Position numbers and translations under genes: made by a program
The notes under the pieces: generated by a model
Databases searched by the model: none
What the model was told of the DNA's origin: nothing
The model's input: only the letters and a program-made list of their open reading frames with translations
Source: Takifugu bimaculatus
Taxonomy: Eukaryota > Chordata > Actinopteri > Tetraodontiformes > Tetraodontidae
Length of the DNA stretch: 64,000 bases
Assembly: GCA_004026145.2 (NCBI GenBank)
Contig: CP034975.1
Span: 20,712,213-20,776,212 of the forward strand
Direction of reading: 5' to 3'
Part shown: positions 1 through 12,900 of the stretch, piece by piece
Position numbering within the stretch: position 1 is the first letter of the stretch
Layout: each line of letters opens with the position of its first letter

Positions 1-59
1 TAGTTCAAGTTATTATCATAGACAGACTAATTATCATACTTAAAGGGTCGTCTAATAAT

Positions 60-480
60 TAGGTTAACATCTTAACTATGCTGCTATAGGCTGCCGGGGT
101 CCAGAAACATGATCACCTGACAGGCCTCTGTCACCCCACTGGGAAATGGTCTCCTCTCCTCTCCTCTCCTCTCCTCTCCTCTCCTCTCCTCTCCTCTCCT
201 CTCCTCTCCTCTCCATTCTATCATCTACCTGTCCTCCCCCTCTCCTCTCTCTCTATCCTCTACCTGTCCTCCCCCCTCTCCTCTCTCTCTACCCAGCCGG
301 CCATCAGCAGGAGGGCCCCCCTACATGAGCCTGGTCCTGCTCAAGGTTTCTTCCTGTTAAAGGGGAGTTTTTCCTTGCCACTGTTGCTTGTCTGGGGTTA
401 GGCCCTGGGATTCTGTAAAGCGCCTTGAAACAGTTTTGATTGTAAAAGACGCTATATAAATAAAGATTGATTTGATTTGA
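60..480 (+). repeat. 3' tail of an L2-type LINE
   Basis: A non-coding 3' region of a common fish L2-like LINE. It contains a pentameric CTCCT tract, a pyrimidine-rich stretch, the conserved 'cctggtcctgctcaaggttt' block and an end at 'tataaataaagattga' followed by short TGATT-type repeats, as expected for L2/CR1 3' ends. A closely similar copy with the same internal pentamer tract lies at 55,840-56,335, and shorter copies lie near 5.7, 41.9 and 44.2 kb. The family name is from memory. Confidence 0.75.
150..214 (+). repeat. (CTCCT)n microsatellite inside the L2 tail
   Basis: About 13 perfect pentamer copies. The same pentamer array sits at the same place in the related copy at 55,892-55,958, so it belongs to the repeat family and did not arise independently here. 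Confidence 0.9.
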
Positions 481-3400
481 TGTCACCAGTGGCTTTGACC
501 TGCAGCGCACAGGCAGCTCAGTTTGACTCATTAAGGCTTATGGAGGTGTAATATAATACAAAACTTATACTACAACTTGATAAACATGCATTTGATGTTG
601 AGGATTATGGTAAGCATAAATATAGGTTTAATTTATTGTGTCTGCTCTAAGTGCCATCACCTCACTTTCAAATTACCTAAAGCTTTCATTATAAAAAAAA
701 TAAAAAATGCTGCCCTTTGCTTGGTATGACTCTTTCTGCATCTCAGATTGGCAGTCAAGATTAAAGAGCCTCTTCGTTGTCACATCTATTATTGACAGAC
801 TTTGACGGACTCATAAGATCACTATGATTATATTCGGAAAAAAAACATGTTAATCTCCCTTCATCGGGAGAGTGAAAAAGTGGGGTGACGCAGGTTTTCT
901 GCTGACAATGTGTTGGAAGCTGAAAATGGAAAAGTCACTATTTCTCTTACATTTGGTCCGAATCTCCGTGTACATGTATACATATACGTACTGTATGACA
1001 CTTGGTTATAGCCAAGTGTCATCTTAGTACTTTGGTTTAATCTCAGATTTCTCAGGTTTGTCATTTTTTTTAGGAGAACTGTTAATATATTTAAAAGTTT
1101 TTCAAAAGTTTTCTTAATGAGAATCTCTCCTTAAAAATGATTTTAAAAAACTATATAGACTTTCTGTCCAGGTTTCTTTACTCACAGGCTTGGTTCAGAG
1201 ATGCATCAGTAACAGTTGAGGGAAACTTTATTTTTCTTGCTTTAAGTCAGTTAATTTAAGTTTTCATCAAGAAACCATTTTTTTAACTGTAGATGAGGGA
1301 TCCTCTTCCTTGGATGGACAGATGTGCAGTAGATGTCACATTAAGAGGTGTATCTTCAGATGTCCTCATATGGACATGGTCCACCCATCCATCACATGTT
1401 GATGGCTGAATTTAATTCAGTTAATCAATTATTATAGCAAATAGTTCTGAAATATAGATACACAGTTATGTTGCAATTTACACTTATGATGGATCATTTT
1501 ACAATTAGAATACTATTTAAATTATTTCAACAGTGGCAGTTATTTTTTTTTTACACATCTTTATACTTATCTGCAATAACTGTTGTCAACACTCCATGCC
1601 CTCTGTGTGAAAGGGATACTACTACTGATATTGACATGAGAGTTTCCTCAAATTGAAAGTGGGAAGATGAATTAGCCTCTGAATAAATTTAAAAAGCTGA
1701 TTAAATTGCAAGAAGCAATTTAAACCCAACTTGAACCCTTTGTTTACTTGCCAACCAAACAGCATCGGAGTGGGCAGCACGTGCGTCCACCTTGTGCATC
1801 AAACAACAACAACATCCATTACAACACATTATAATCAGGATCTGCTTAAGCCAATGACGCCCTTCCTCCTATAATTAGCATACGCTCCAGAATGCACATG
1901 CTATCAGTACATCTCTTTGGGAAATACCACAAATTCGAATATCATTGTTACCGTCACTTGTGAGTGGGGATCCTTGTGTTCTGTGGGTTAATTCCTGATG
2001 CAAACAGGCTTATTACGTAAGCTACAGCCACTTTGACGACTTGTGACACGTGCAAAGTGCTGTCTGGTCATCTGTGATGACAACAAGCAGCGTCTCCCCG
2101 AGATGTAAACAAGAGGAACATCCTCATTGTTTCCCCTGATAAATATGCTATTCTTATCAATTTCCTGTTCTGTGTTATCTGATTTCACTGTGTTGCAGTT
2201 CTCCTGTCTGACTTTGACAGGCTAAAAGTAATCACTCAGACGCCAACAGGCCGAGGCTTCATGAGTGCATGAACGTCTGTTAGCTCTCCCCTATAAAAGA
2301 TGGTGAATGTTGGAATGCATTCATTGCAAAAACCACAATTCATAAAATAAACTATAGGAACTGTGGTTTGTGTTTATCTATGTTTATCTTGTATTGTTGT
2401 GTCTCCTTCCTGCTCATGCTATGCAGCATCGCTTCCCCACCTTTATACATGTCCCCAAACTTCCCGTCCTGGCAGATCTTCATATTTGCCTGTGTTTTCA
2501 CTTTATATGTAACATTTGTCATTTCCTCTTTATTTATCCTTCTTTTCTGACACCATCCTTTAATTTCTTCTGTATTTTTATTCTTAGTATAAGGTAATAA
2601 AGAGCTAAACAAATTTTTTTTGCTCTTTCTGTTAAATAAGTCCAGCGGGACAGCTGGAATACTGACACGTCAATGTGGTTCAGCAGCATGGCCGGTGGTG
2701 CCTGAGGTCTAGGACAGGCCAAGATCTGGAAGATATACCCACTTGTATATCTATGTCAGTGCAGAACCCAATGGGACCCACTTAACAATACTAACATGGT
2801 AGTACTGGCAACAATAACACCAGGATCATTTTGTGCATTTGATCTTAAGTCTCATGTAACAAACAATTTAAATACTTCCCCATTAAGGTGCATTCTTTAA
2901 AATCAATTAATGTCACGAGTTTAAATGCATCTGTAAACAGCTGCACCCTACTCACTGGAGCTGCCGTGCTATGCCACTGTTCTGACTTTAATTTCAAATA
3001 CTGTTATGTTCAGAGCAATATCCTCTGATGAATGAATGAGTTTTCTCTCCTAACATGTAATCAGATGTTTTTCATCTCTCGTGACAGCCACAGTCTTTTA
3101 GCATATTTGTTCTAGTTCTCTGTTGGGTCAATGCTTTCAGCAGAGACCATGGCATCATGGGAAACCAGACAAAAAGCCTCCTATTGGTTGTTTTCCAATC
3201 TCTCATCTTCTAAATCATCTGATAGCAAAAAGAGAGGAAGGACGAGCACAACAGGAAGCTGGAGGAAATTATGTGGCTAAGCTGCTGTTTTGTTTGTTTA
3301 CACTGTTTTTTCTTTTAAACTGTAAAATCACACAAATGTTATCACTAGGAAATCAATGATGCATCACTGTTAAGCAAGTTATCTAACCACAACAAATTGC

Positions 3401-3700
3401 TCAAATTCTTTGTTTTAGAAGTACACACAATATACAAGTCATGAGCGATTCCAACAATATTAGAATACAAATCTTAATGAAAGTAGAATTTGCTAAGACA
3501 TAATTTTATAGTATCATTACGAAATTGTGTAGTACCGTTTTAATACACAGATTACAATACGTCTCAATGTATAAAAAGATTACAAGATATCAACATATTC
3601 TAACAGTATTAAAAAAAATAAGCACATGCACGTATATGTGAATTAAATGTATATTAATTAAACAGATAAGTTGTAAGGTTAGGCAGAACGCCGTCGCACT
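481..3700. other. Intergenic region upstream of pemt
   Basis: AT-rich sequence with only short open frames lacking recognisable domains or codon structure. I see no gene, RNA or clear transposon here. The strand and identity of the gene further upstream cannot be read from this window. Confidence 0.5.
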
Positions 3701-3704
3701 ATAA

Positions 3705-3724
3705 ACTACATTTCCCAGAATGCA
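3705..3724 (+). promoter_or_regulatory. ZNF143/THAP11 (SBS2-type) promoter motif
   Basis: The 20-mer ACTACATTTCCCAGAATGCA matches the well-known vertebrate core-promoter element ACTACAnnTCCCAGnnTGCA bound by ZNF143/THAP11. It lies 131 bp before the proposed pemt start codon, the usual distance for a TATA-less housekeeping promoter. The element is often found in bidirectional promoters, so a divergent leftward transcript is possible. Confidence 0.8.
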
Positions 3725-3855
3725 CCGAGTGGGTGAGGTAATTCGGACACGTGTAAGTACCAACAACTGCACTATCCTTTCACTGAAGAACAAGTCGCTG
3801 TGAAAATTATGCTATTTTAGTTTTAACCCGAAAAAAATAATTTGTAGTTAGCTCA

Positions 3856-3969
3856 ATGTGTAGGATAAATAGCGATTCCAAAGCTGTTCAGAACCAAAGT
3901 CCTATCCCGAACGAACCTGCTGCGCCAGTGGACTGTTGCGGAGGACTCAATAACGTCGATTATTCTAAG
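3856..3969 (+). CDS. pemt: pemt coding exon 1 (long-isoform N-terminus)
   Basis: Codes for 38 residues ending VDCCGGLNNVDYSK, matching the DCCGGLGNIDF-like end of the extension unique to the long human PEMT isoform. The donor is aag|gtatta in phase 0. The exon reads on into intron 1 as an open frame, so a simple frame call would overextend it to 4131. The start was chosen because it is the ATG that opens this frame downstream of the promoter motif. Confidence 0.85.
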
Positions 3970-6900
3970 GTATTACGTGAAGATACATGCATCAAAACAA
4001 GTGTGCACGTCGAATTTGCACGTAAATCCGTATATTTACACAGAAAACAACTGTTTGACCGACTGAACCTGGTAGCCTTATTTTTGCTTTGCCAAAAGGA
4101 AAACATCCGGTGCTGCCTGTTTTCAGAATAAAAGCACGTTTTAGCATTGAAGCAGAACTAACAGAATTTTTTTTCTATTGTTTTTTTAACGGCTGTTTTG
4201 TCAGCACATCTTCGTCATTCAGTTGAAACACGTTTGACTAGTAGGTGTAATTATGACACAGCACAATATTTCAACGATATGATATTACATTGCTTCAATT
4301 ACTCTCCTAACCCAGCTGTTTGCTATGTTGAGGTGTTTTGTGGTATTTTATTGGTGTCTGCTGACATGGGAACTTGATGCACAGAGCATCTTTGCATCTG
4401 AGAAGCCTTCAGGGTGCTGACTTGTTTCTGGATTCCTGCACATGGATAACACAGATTTGGATCCCCTCTTATCTTTCAGCATTAGAAACTGAACAACATA
4501 AAATATGTAATTTTTAAAACATTTTTCAAAGCTTTAAATGTTTGAAAACACTTGGAATTCCATACCCATGAGAGCTGTAATAAGACAACTATTTATTAGC
4601 TATCTCTGCATGCATGTGTGCCTCAGGGTGAGGGAACTGTCAGATGTAATACTTGTAATACTCCTTGGTCTTATTTTCTTCTTTCAGATGGATTTTACGC
4701 TGATGGAAGAGTTCCTGAGACACATCAACTTTTATGACACAAGCTTTTGTGTTGCTTTGATTGCCATCATATTTAATCCCTTTTTCTGGAACCTGGTAAG
4801 AATTACATTCATTTGTAGTTAATGTGACTTGGGAAATAAGGGTATCATTGTTTATTTAATAAATAATACTTGTATTACCTTGCAGATCATATTCTTTTAT
4901 ATTATAGGAGATAGAAAGATTTGTCTAGATACGGATGGATTGTCGCACTAGTAATGGTCACCCCTCACATTATGGCTGGCTGTGTCTGTGTGTGCACGTC
5001 TGTCTATGGTGCAAAAGTGCAGAAAGTGCGAGCAAAGTCATCGTAAGAATTTTTGTCAGACAGTGTGTTGTAGTACTCTGATTAGATGTATCTTCCAGCT
5101 TGCATGCTGGTGCTAATTACACCTGTGATTGCAGGAACTTCATCATCAGTTGATGTCATTTCCTCTTATGCCTTGATGAACTGGCCAGTGTATTGATTTC
5201 CTGTGCTTCTCGGTGTCTCTCCTGTAAATGTATTTAAAGTATGTCTCACTGAACTGCCTATGATTTCCTACATGATTTCCTGGTTGTGACTTTGCACAAT
5301 TAGTTATAATGACTTTGTATGAATATTTAAAGAGTGCTTCACATCTACATATGTGCAGTTAAATTGAAAGCAAAGGAAGATCATTTTCATCAAGTATATG
5401 ACTGGTCCCTCTTCATTTCCTTAGTGTTTCTCACTTGATTTCACTGGCTTTCTGTGGACCACTTGTTGCTTTTCAGTTGCTCTTGGTGCTCTCTCTGACA
5501 GTCGGTTTGTGAGTTAGTTCTTGTCTTGGTAAGTCACAGAGTTGTGATTTTCTCTTCTTTAATGGCTAGAAATTTATTACTAGAAAATTTGCTAGAAATC
5601 AGGTTTCCTTCTGTTTGACTGTACGTCTTCATTTCTGTCTTGTTAGAAAATGCGTTGCCTCTTAACATTCTCAAGATTCTATAAGGGATCAGCAAAAGGT
5701 TCCCCTATGTAAGCCTGGTCCTGCTCTAGGTTTCTTCCTCTTAAAAGGGAATTTATAAGGTCACTTTTGAATACTTGGGGTTAAGGCTTTGGGTTGCCTT
5801 GAAACAATTTTATGTATGACAAATCTTTGTAAATGAAGTTCCTTTTAATTGAAATTAAATTTTATTTTGGGGCATGTCTTTATTTCCTACTACTAGGTGA
5901 TGGGTAAAAACCTAGAGGAGGAACTACCACTAAAAAAGAACACACAGTTTACACTTTCCGCAAATGTGGAAATAATGAGAAATTTGGCCAGACTGAGTAG
6001 CTTCAAAGTCCGCACATTTTTAAAAATTATATCCTGAGAATTGAATTCTTGAATTCTCGGCCAGAGCATCAAGAGTACTGAAAAATCAGCTGTCAACCTG
6101 ATGATTTTGCTTCACACGTCTAGCTGGTGGACGTTCGACTAGTCAGGGACAGGAGTGTTTAAGAGTGCTTCAGTTGTCTGGACAGACAAACCTTCTTTCT
6201 AACTGAAAGTATCATAGATGTCATGTCCACCTTGTGATGGGCTTATCTCCAATGACGATTTCATATTGTTTTTGTAAGAGTCAGTCTTAATCTCACTGCT
6301 AACTAGAAGTGAGGTGCTGATGACATGGGTCAGTATCAGCTGGTTGTATAAGATGTTAGCTTCTAAAGGTGCAAATTCAGAGAGAAACATGAGTCATAAG
6401 TTCATATGCTGCTTTACATGCAGAAGCGTTCAACTATGCAGCCACGTATGTGCTTAGGGCTTTGAGGCTTCTATGCTTCGTTATTTAATGGGCTTATCTT
6501 GCCGCTGGTACCTGAAGGCTGCGACAACAGAGCATTGAGTGATGTCATCAGCATTTTCAGGAGTGATAGGAGGGAGGTAAGAGACAGACAGGGGGGAAAA
6601 AGCTCTAGAGTGTGCATGCGTGCGTGTGTGTTATACTGTATATTTGTAAGTAAAGAAAATCCCTTGACAAGATAGAGGATTGGGATCGATGTGCAGTGTG
6701 ATGTCAGTGTCACCTTAGCATTTTTCTGACTATCTTCAAAGACTTGTGAAGACCAGTGATGATGATGACCATGATTATCACACTGGATAAAGAACATTAC
6801 TACTTATGCTGTACTTGCTTTTGGGAGACGGTACTGTTTTTGGAGTGAGTTTCCATTGCAAAAAAGTACCTCCTGGCTGCCACGTGAAATTGCGCACACA

Positions 6901-9900
6901 CACACACACACACCCATCCATAAACCCTCTCTCTCTTTAATCTACTCTCATGCAGGATTCCCATCTCAGTCAGCATACAAACATCTTTTTGTTCTTCTGT
7001 CCTTGTTTCTGTCTTTTCTTTTAAGACTGACGATAAAAATAGCCAAGAGTTAAAAGAAGATAAAAGCCAACAGTAAAAACCAAACGTTAGAGATGCACAG
7101 TGAGTTGTGTTTACATTCTAACTGCGTGTAAACATGCTAACTGACCTCGTATTGAAGACCCTGCCCACATTGAATAAGTGCCGTGGTACAACGGAAAAAA
7201 ACGCAGCTGTATCAAACTCGAACCATAGAGCCAATACTGTGTCGTGAAAAAGCATCAGAACCCTGGAACTCTGAAAGAGCAGGTACTATAAAAAACAGCA
7301 CCAGATTGCAGGTACTTTTACTCAGTGCAAATTAACAAAAATGCAAGTAGAGCCAACACATCAGTGGAGAGATGGCATTAGTAGTAGCATCAAAAGCGTC
7401 CCTTTTCCCATCTCTACTTGGAAATTGGCAGCCTGGCTTTAGCAATAAAACTGTCTTCACACAACAAACACTGCTGACGGATGCCATTTGCAACCAGTTT
7501 TAGTCTGAAATAAGACTAATCCAAAATTTTCTATTGATTTATTCTTCATCTGATGCAACCAGGGACAACTGTTCAGATATTAAACATGCACACCGCAGGT
7601 TTGACGCGGAAGGTTGTCACATTTCCTCCAAACCCTACAATACGGGTTTAGCGTGACATAGTATGTTTTGGAACAGTGCGCCTTGATCTTGTGCAGGGGT
7701 GACTAGGCTGAATCACACCAGCTGTGACCTCATGGCAGGATAATATTGTGTACATCACCAGTACACTCAACACACACCACTCCCTGGGTCATTTTTGATA
7801 TAGTATGCACTGACATTAGATAGAGAGATGGAGAAATATAGAGTACACACACATGAGTATCTTTGCTAGGACAGTCTGTTCTGAGAATTTATATTTGTAA
7901 TCATTTCATTCTTCATGATGGATGTGAAATACCAGGGTATGATCTTTTTTTTAAAAATTATTTCAGTTCAGTTTACTTACAGAAACCTGAAATGAGCCCA
8001 ATTGGATCTAAATCTAAGGGGGTGCGAGGGGGTCAGTGTGGACTTGGAGACAAGAACAGAGGAGGGGAAGAAGAGGGAAGAAGGAGAGGAGGTGTAGACA
8101 GGCAGGTGAGGAGGAAAACCAGCTGTAGAATTACTACAGACTTTATCAACGATGAAAGAAATTAAATTTAGACAAATTTTAAAGTAGCGTGGGGGTCAAT
8201 ACAGATACTCTATGGGAGGTTGGTTCAACAGCAGAGTGACAGCTATGGGCCCTCGACCACCAATTCGACTTTTAAAGATTTCGAACCATGAGTTAGCCCA
8301 GCACTCAGCACTGAGAGCAGAGCGGTCTGTGGGGAGGATATGGTGCTATCAGCTGCTCCACAATTGTGTGGTGGAGTTTGACCTCTACTCGCCTTGTAGG
8401 TTGGGAATAGCATTTCAGAATTTTAATATGAAATGTGGTTTTTCTTGCCATTTCCTGCACCTCCAGCCATGGAATTTTGGATCAGCTGGTCACTTTTCAG
8501 GAAATTGTGGGCTTTCTGATAAGGAGTTACAATAGCTTAGCCTGGAAGTAACTAATGCTCAGACTGGTTTTTCTCCATTATTCTGAGACCTGTTCTGCTA
8601 CGAAAGCCCTGCTTGATATGCGGGTTAAAGAAAATCCTGCTCAGTGATTACTTGAAATTTCCTCACAGATAAACCAAAGAAATGGAGGCCTTTGCTTGAC
8701 TGTTGCTGGCCCTTTCAGACACGTGCAGCTTTATAGTGCAGTCACACAAGACACATTCGCTGCACTCTGGGGACTTCCTCCTCTCGCTCGTTTATTCCGT
8801 TTTTTTTACGTTCGGCATTATTTTGAATAAATCTGTTTTCACTTTGGCTCCTCCAATGATGTGCGCTGAGTTTAGAAATGGATGCCAGGTTGGACCATGC
8901 ATTATCAACCAGCTTGCATGTGGATGTGAAAACAACATATTAAACGTCATCCGAGCTTTTTCCTGCATATTGAGTTTGGCTGCAGACGTCTGGTGTCCTG
9001 TGCAGTGACCTACATTGATGGGAAAAGAGGCATTATTTCCTTAGATTAAACACATACTGGTTAACTTAATTTATCTTTGTAATTTTCTGTTTACTAATTA
9101 TGAACACATTATTCTATGTATGTCTCAGATTAATTATTAGTGGGGAAGATGTAGGTAAATAACTGTGTGTGACTGCACTTAGCTCTTAGGGAAATGATTG
9201 TTTTGTGTGTACTTTATAATCCCACCAAAAATCCAGATAGGTAGCCTTGATCAGTCAACATTTGCTTCTGTCTATTTACCTAATATCCAGTTTGACCTCC
9301 CATGACTGGGATGCTGGAGGTAGCCTCACTGAGTCTGAAATCCAGTGTGACAGTTTTGGATATTAATGGCTAAAGAACATAAGATTCAGATCTTTATTTT
9401 GATGATTTTATTAGATGAATTTATCACAGGGATTTTTTTCAATGATTTGACCTCTTGCATAGGATAGGTCCCTATTTTAGGACTGTAAATTGGAGGCAAT
9501 GGACATAGAAGTCTTTCAGTTCCTCCTTTGGAAAGAAGTGTCGAGCTGAATCTGCTTGGACTTGCGAACGTTCGGCATCAGTTATTGTTTTGTGAACCAT
9601 GGTGCATTTAATTATGGGGTTGCAGTTGTGCATGTGATCCATCTATGTTCTTGTTCTCCTTCTCATTACACCAACACAGGCACGTCCTTGCATTAATGTA
9701 GTTGAATGTGAGTGTGTTTGTGAGTGATTGCGTGGCACAACTTCACAATATTACAAGATATTCAGTTCAGTTTGGAGACAGTTTCTCCTAAAGGGAGATT
9801 GTTATAACACCTTAAGTTGCTCTGATGGGAAATATTCATTATGTAAGCATGCAATTAAAAATTTAGCTCATTAAAAGGAGCAGAATGTTTTGGAGATCAT

Positions 9901-12900
9901 TACAATTGACTTTTGAAAACGATCGACTTTTGTCTTCATTTTATTGCTCTAGGTTTCCCCTCCAGAAATTAAATAATGCTCCTGTGCATTTCTGTTGTTG
10001 TAGCCCCTAAAATCACACCCAGTTTGATGTACGTGTGATTAGGCAAAGCTATATCGGAGTCAACTTTTCACCATGATTTTGCATTTTGGCTCCGATGTTC
10101 CTTTCTTCAGATGTCAACTCTTAATGTGTTGATGTGAAGCCCCCACTTCTCAGCAGGCTGCTCAAGGAGGATGTTACCTAAGACTCCCATTCTCTGTCCT
10201 CGTGTCGACCGTCTGTTACATTCACCTCTTGATTGATGATTTCATAGCAGCATCATGAGTCTGTCTTCAGACCACCCGTGTATTTTTAGCTTTCACATGG
10301 CGGAGAGTTGTAAAGCATCATGTCACTCTCAATGACAGGGGCATCATGTCAATATCAATTGTTGGCGGCTGCATCTGGTGTTGCTTTAGAGTGGAGCTGA
10401 TGAACCATTATGGGTTTTGTAGAGTGGATAACTGCAGGTTCTTGAGATGTCACACAGGCAGGTGTTCTGGTTTTTAAATAGGGTTGTATATTTTTCTGTA
10501 CTTTTTCAAATGAAACCCCTTAAAAGCTGAATTTAGTTCCGCACAAAATAGAAGTATACCTAGAAATTGGTCCATGGTGTCTGGAGATGATTATTCCACC
10601 TCATGAGTGTGTTAAAGCTGTTCTAAAAATCAGTTAGCTGTCTGAGGCGTTGCGCAACAGATGTCTCATTGAAGTAAACAGCAGATCGCACCAGTTTGTG
10701 CACAAACTCTGGTGAAATTGCAAAAACATCATTCCTTTTGCTAAATCATGAAAATATAGAGGACATTGATTCATTATGAAGGTGCATCAGTGATGTCTCA
10801 TGGAAATTTGGGGTTAAATACTCATCCATTGTTCCTTCTCGTTAAAAACTAACCATAAATAGTTTACTATGCTAACTCCAGTTTAACAGTCAAGAACAAG
10901 CTACGGATCTTCCAGTCAGAGGTGACCTTTCATTTTTCTCACACCCACCTCAGATATTACAAAAAAACAGCAACAACTAATTATACTCACTCACTGCTAT
11001 GGGTTGATCACTTGAATAGTAAGAAGTAATAAATGATTATTGCAGTGTATATGCAAAAAATTACAGGTGACTCAGTATTTTGACCAAACCTTTAGATATT
11101 TCTTAGAAAAGTAAGCCTTATTTACAGCTATTGTAAGTCCTGTGCTCTCAATTCTCTTGTTTGCTTCCACTCTTACAATGTCTCCTTTACATCGTGAATT
11201 GTTTCCAAGGCAGCCTTTGCCTTTTTTTCCCCCTCATGCATTATACTGTACACTTCCTTTACCCACACACAGTCCATCCATTGACATCCCTTTCAGCTAT
11301 TAATGCTATTAATACAAAGCAATGAGTTCACCAACAAAAACAGGACAGCTCATGTCCTTTTTAACTAATAGCAATTGAATAGAATTTGTCCCTGTATGAC
11401 GGATGGAGTGGAATTTTGCAAGGCTGAAATGAAAGTAGAAAATATCTGAATAGATGACTGATGTAATTTATCTATACATTTTATTCTTTGTTTGTTGTGG
11501 AGGATGGACCAAATGTCTATTTAAAAAAAAAATCTTATTACATATTTTAAGTGATCATGTAGCAACGCTACACATATAGCACATTTGTGTGTGAATAAAT
11601 CAAGAAAAAAAGCCAATCATGCATCCCATTAATCTCCTTCCTTGTTATTCAACAGGTAGCCAGGTGGGAGCATCGGACCCGCAGACTATCTGGGCTCTTC
11701 GGTAGCCCTTTCCTGGCCTGTTACTGCCTGGGCTTCATCATCATTTTACTTAACGTGTTGCGCAGCCACAGGTAAATCCCTCATGTTTATTCTGTTGCAT
11801 TTTCTCACTGCATGCTGTCCCCTTGTGATCAAGGCCTTCTACTATATATCTGTCAATGACCAGCATTATTTCCACTCGTATGGTGAGGGAGCATTCACAC
11901 AAGGCAATGTGTACCAAACATCAGAACATCTGAGTCCACTTGTTATGGCTATGGTGTGATAACTAAACGCTATGTGAATTACACACTGTTAAATAAAACT
12001 AATGAAGCTTCGGATTTAGCATCCACTTCTCCGGTCCAACCATTTAAAATACATTTCGAGGCTAACCTCAAATCCTACCGTTATTTGTGTGGCACCATAT
12101 CAGCATCTGTAGTGCCAGCAATCATATGGCAGCACTCCCACAATAGTTCAGACTGGTTACAGTGCACATTGTACAAAAATGCATTTACAGTATACCAGAA
12201 GGATTTTTTTTTCTACAAAAAGGATGTAGTTGTTGCTTGGCAACATGCTTAGAAAACAAGCTGCTGCAAAGTGGTGCTGTTCTACCTTCTTTTAGGAAAT
12301 GTTTGTGTTGATACGAACTGCAACAGGACAAACTAAAAATAGGATTAGTACTGTTACATAAAGGTTTATACAGTGACCATTGAAAAATGTTATGTGTTTG
12401 AAATGATTGCCAACTTGTTCATCCTTCTTTTTCTTATAAAGTTACTTCTGAGTCTACTGTTTGCCTTTTCCAGTCATTGTAAACTGAATATCAGGAAATA
12501 TCCATAAAGTACGTAAGGTAGTTTGGACTGCTTTTCAGACATTCTAGCAACAACGGGGATCATTGTTATTTCTCGGGGGGTGGAGGCTGTCCCGGGTGGT
12601 CTAATCCAACAGATGGAGCTCAAACTGCAAGAAAAGTTAATGCTGGTTTTGGTGGAAACATGTCTAAATACCTATGACATGCTAATCTGCTGCACAAAGG
12701 AGGCAGAGTAGTCCTGGTGGCCTATGATTCCAATAGCTTCACACTGGCCAGCATTGCTCCGGCTGGTGGAGATGTACTGGATGCTGTGCTCCCAACCAGC
12801 TGCCGGTGCACAGGTATTTGCTGTTGCAGGGGGAAGGACGATATTCCATCTGCGTGATTTCCACTGTGGGCCTGGCCAGTGAGTGGCTCCCTCAGACTGT

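Larger units (their letters stand above)
4796..11655 (+). other. pemt intron 2
   Basis: A 6.9 kb intron. It holds a degenerate L2 tail near 5.7 kb, a CA repeat near 6.9 kb and a purine-rich stretch at 8,029-8,119. The small open frames inside have no recognisable domain. Confidence 0.8.
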
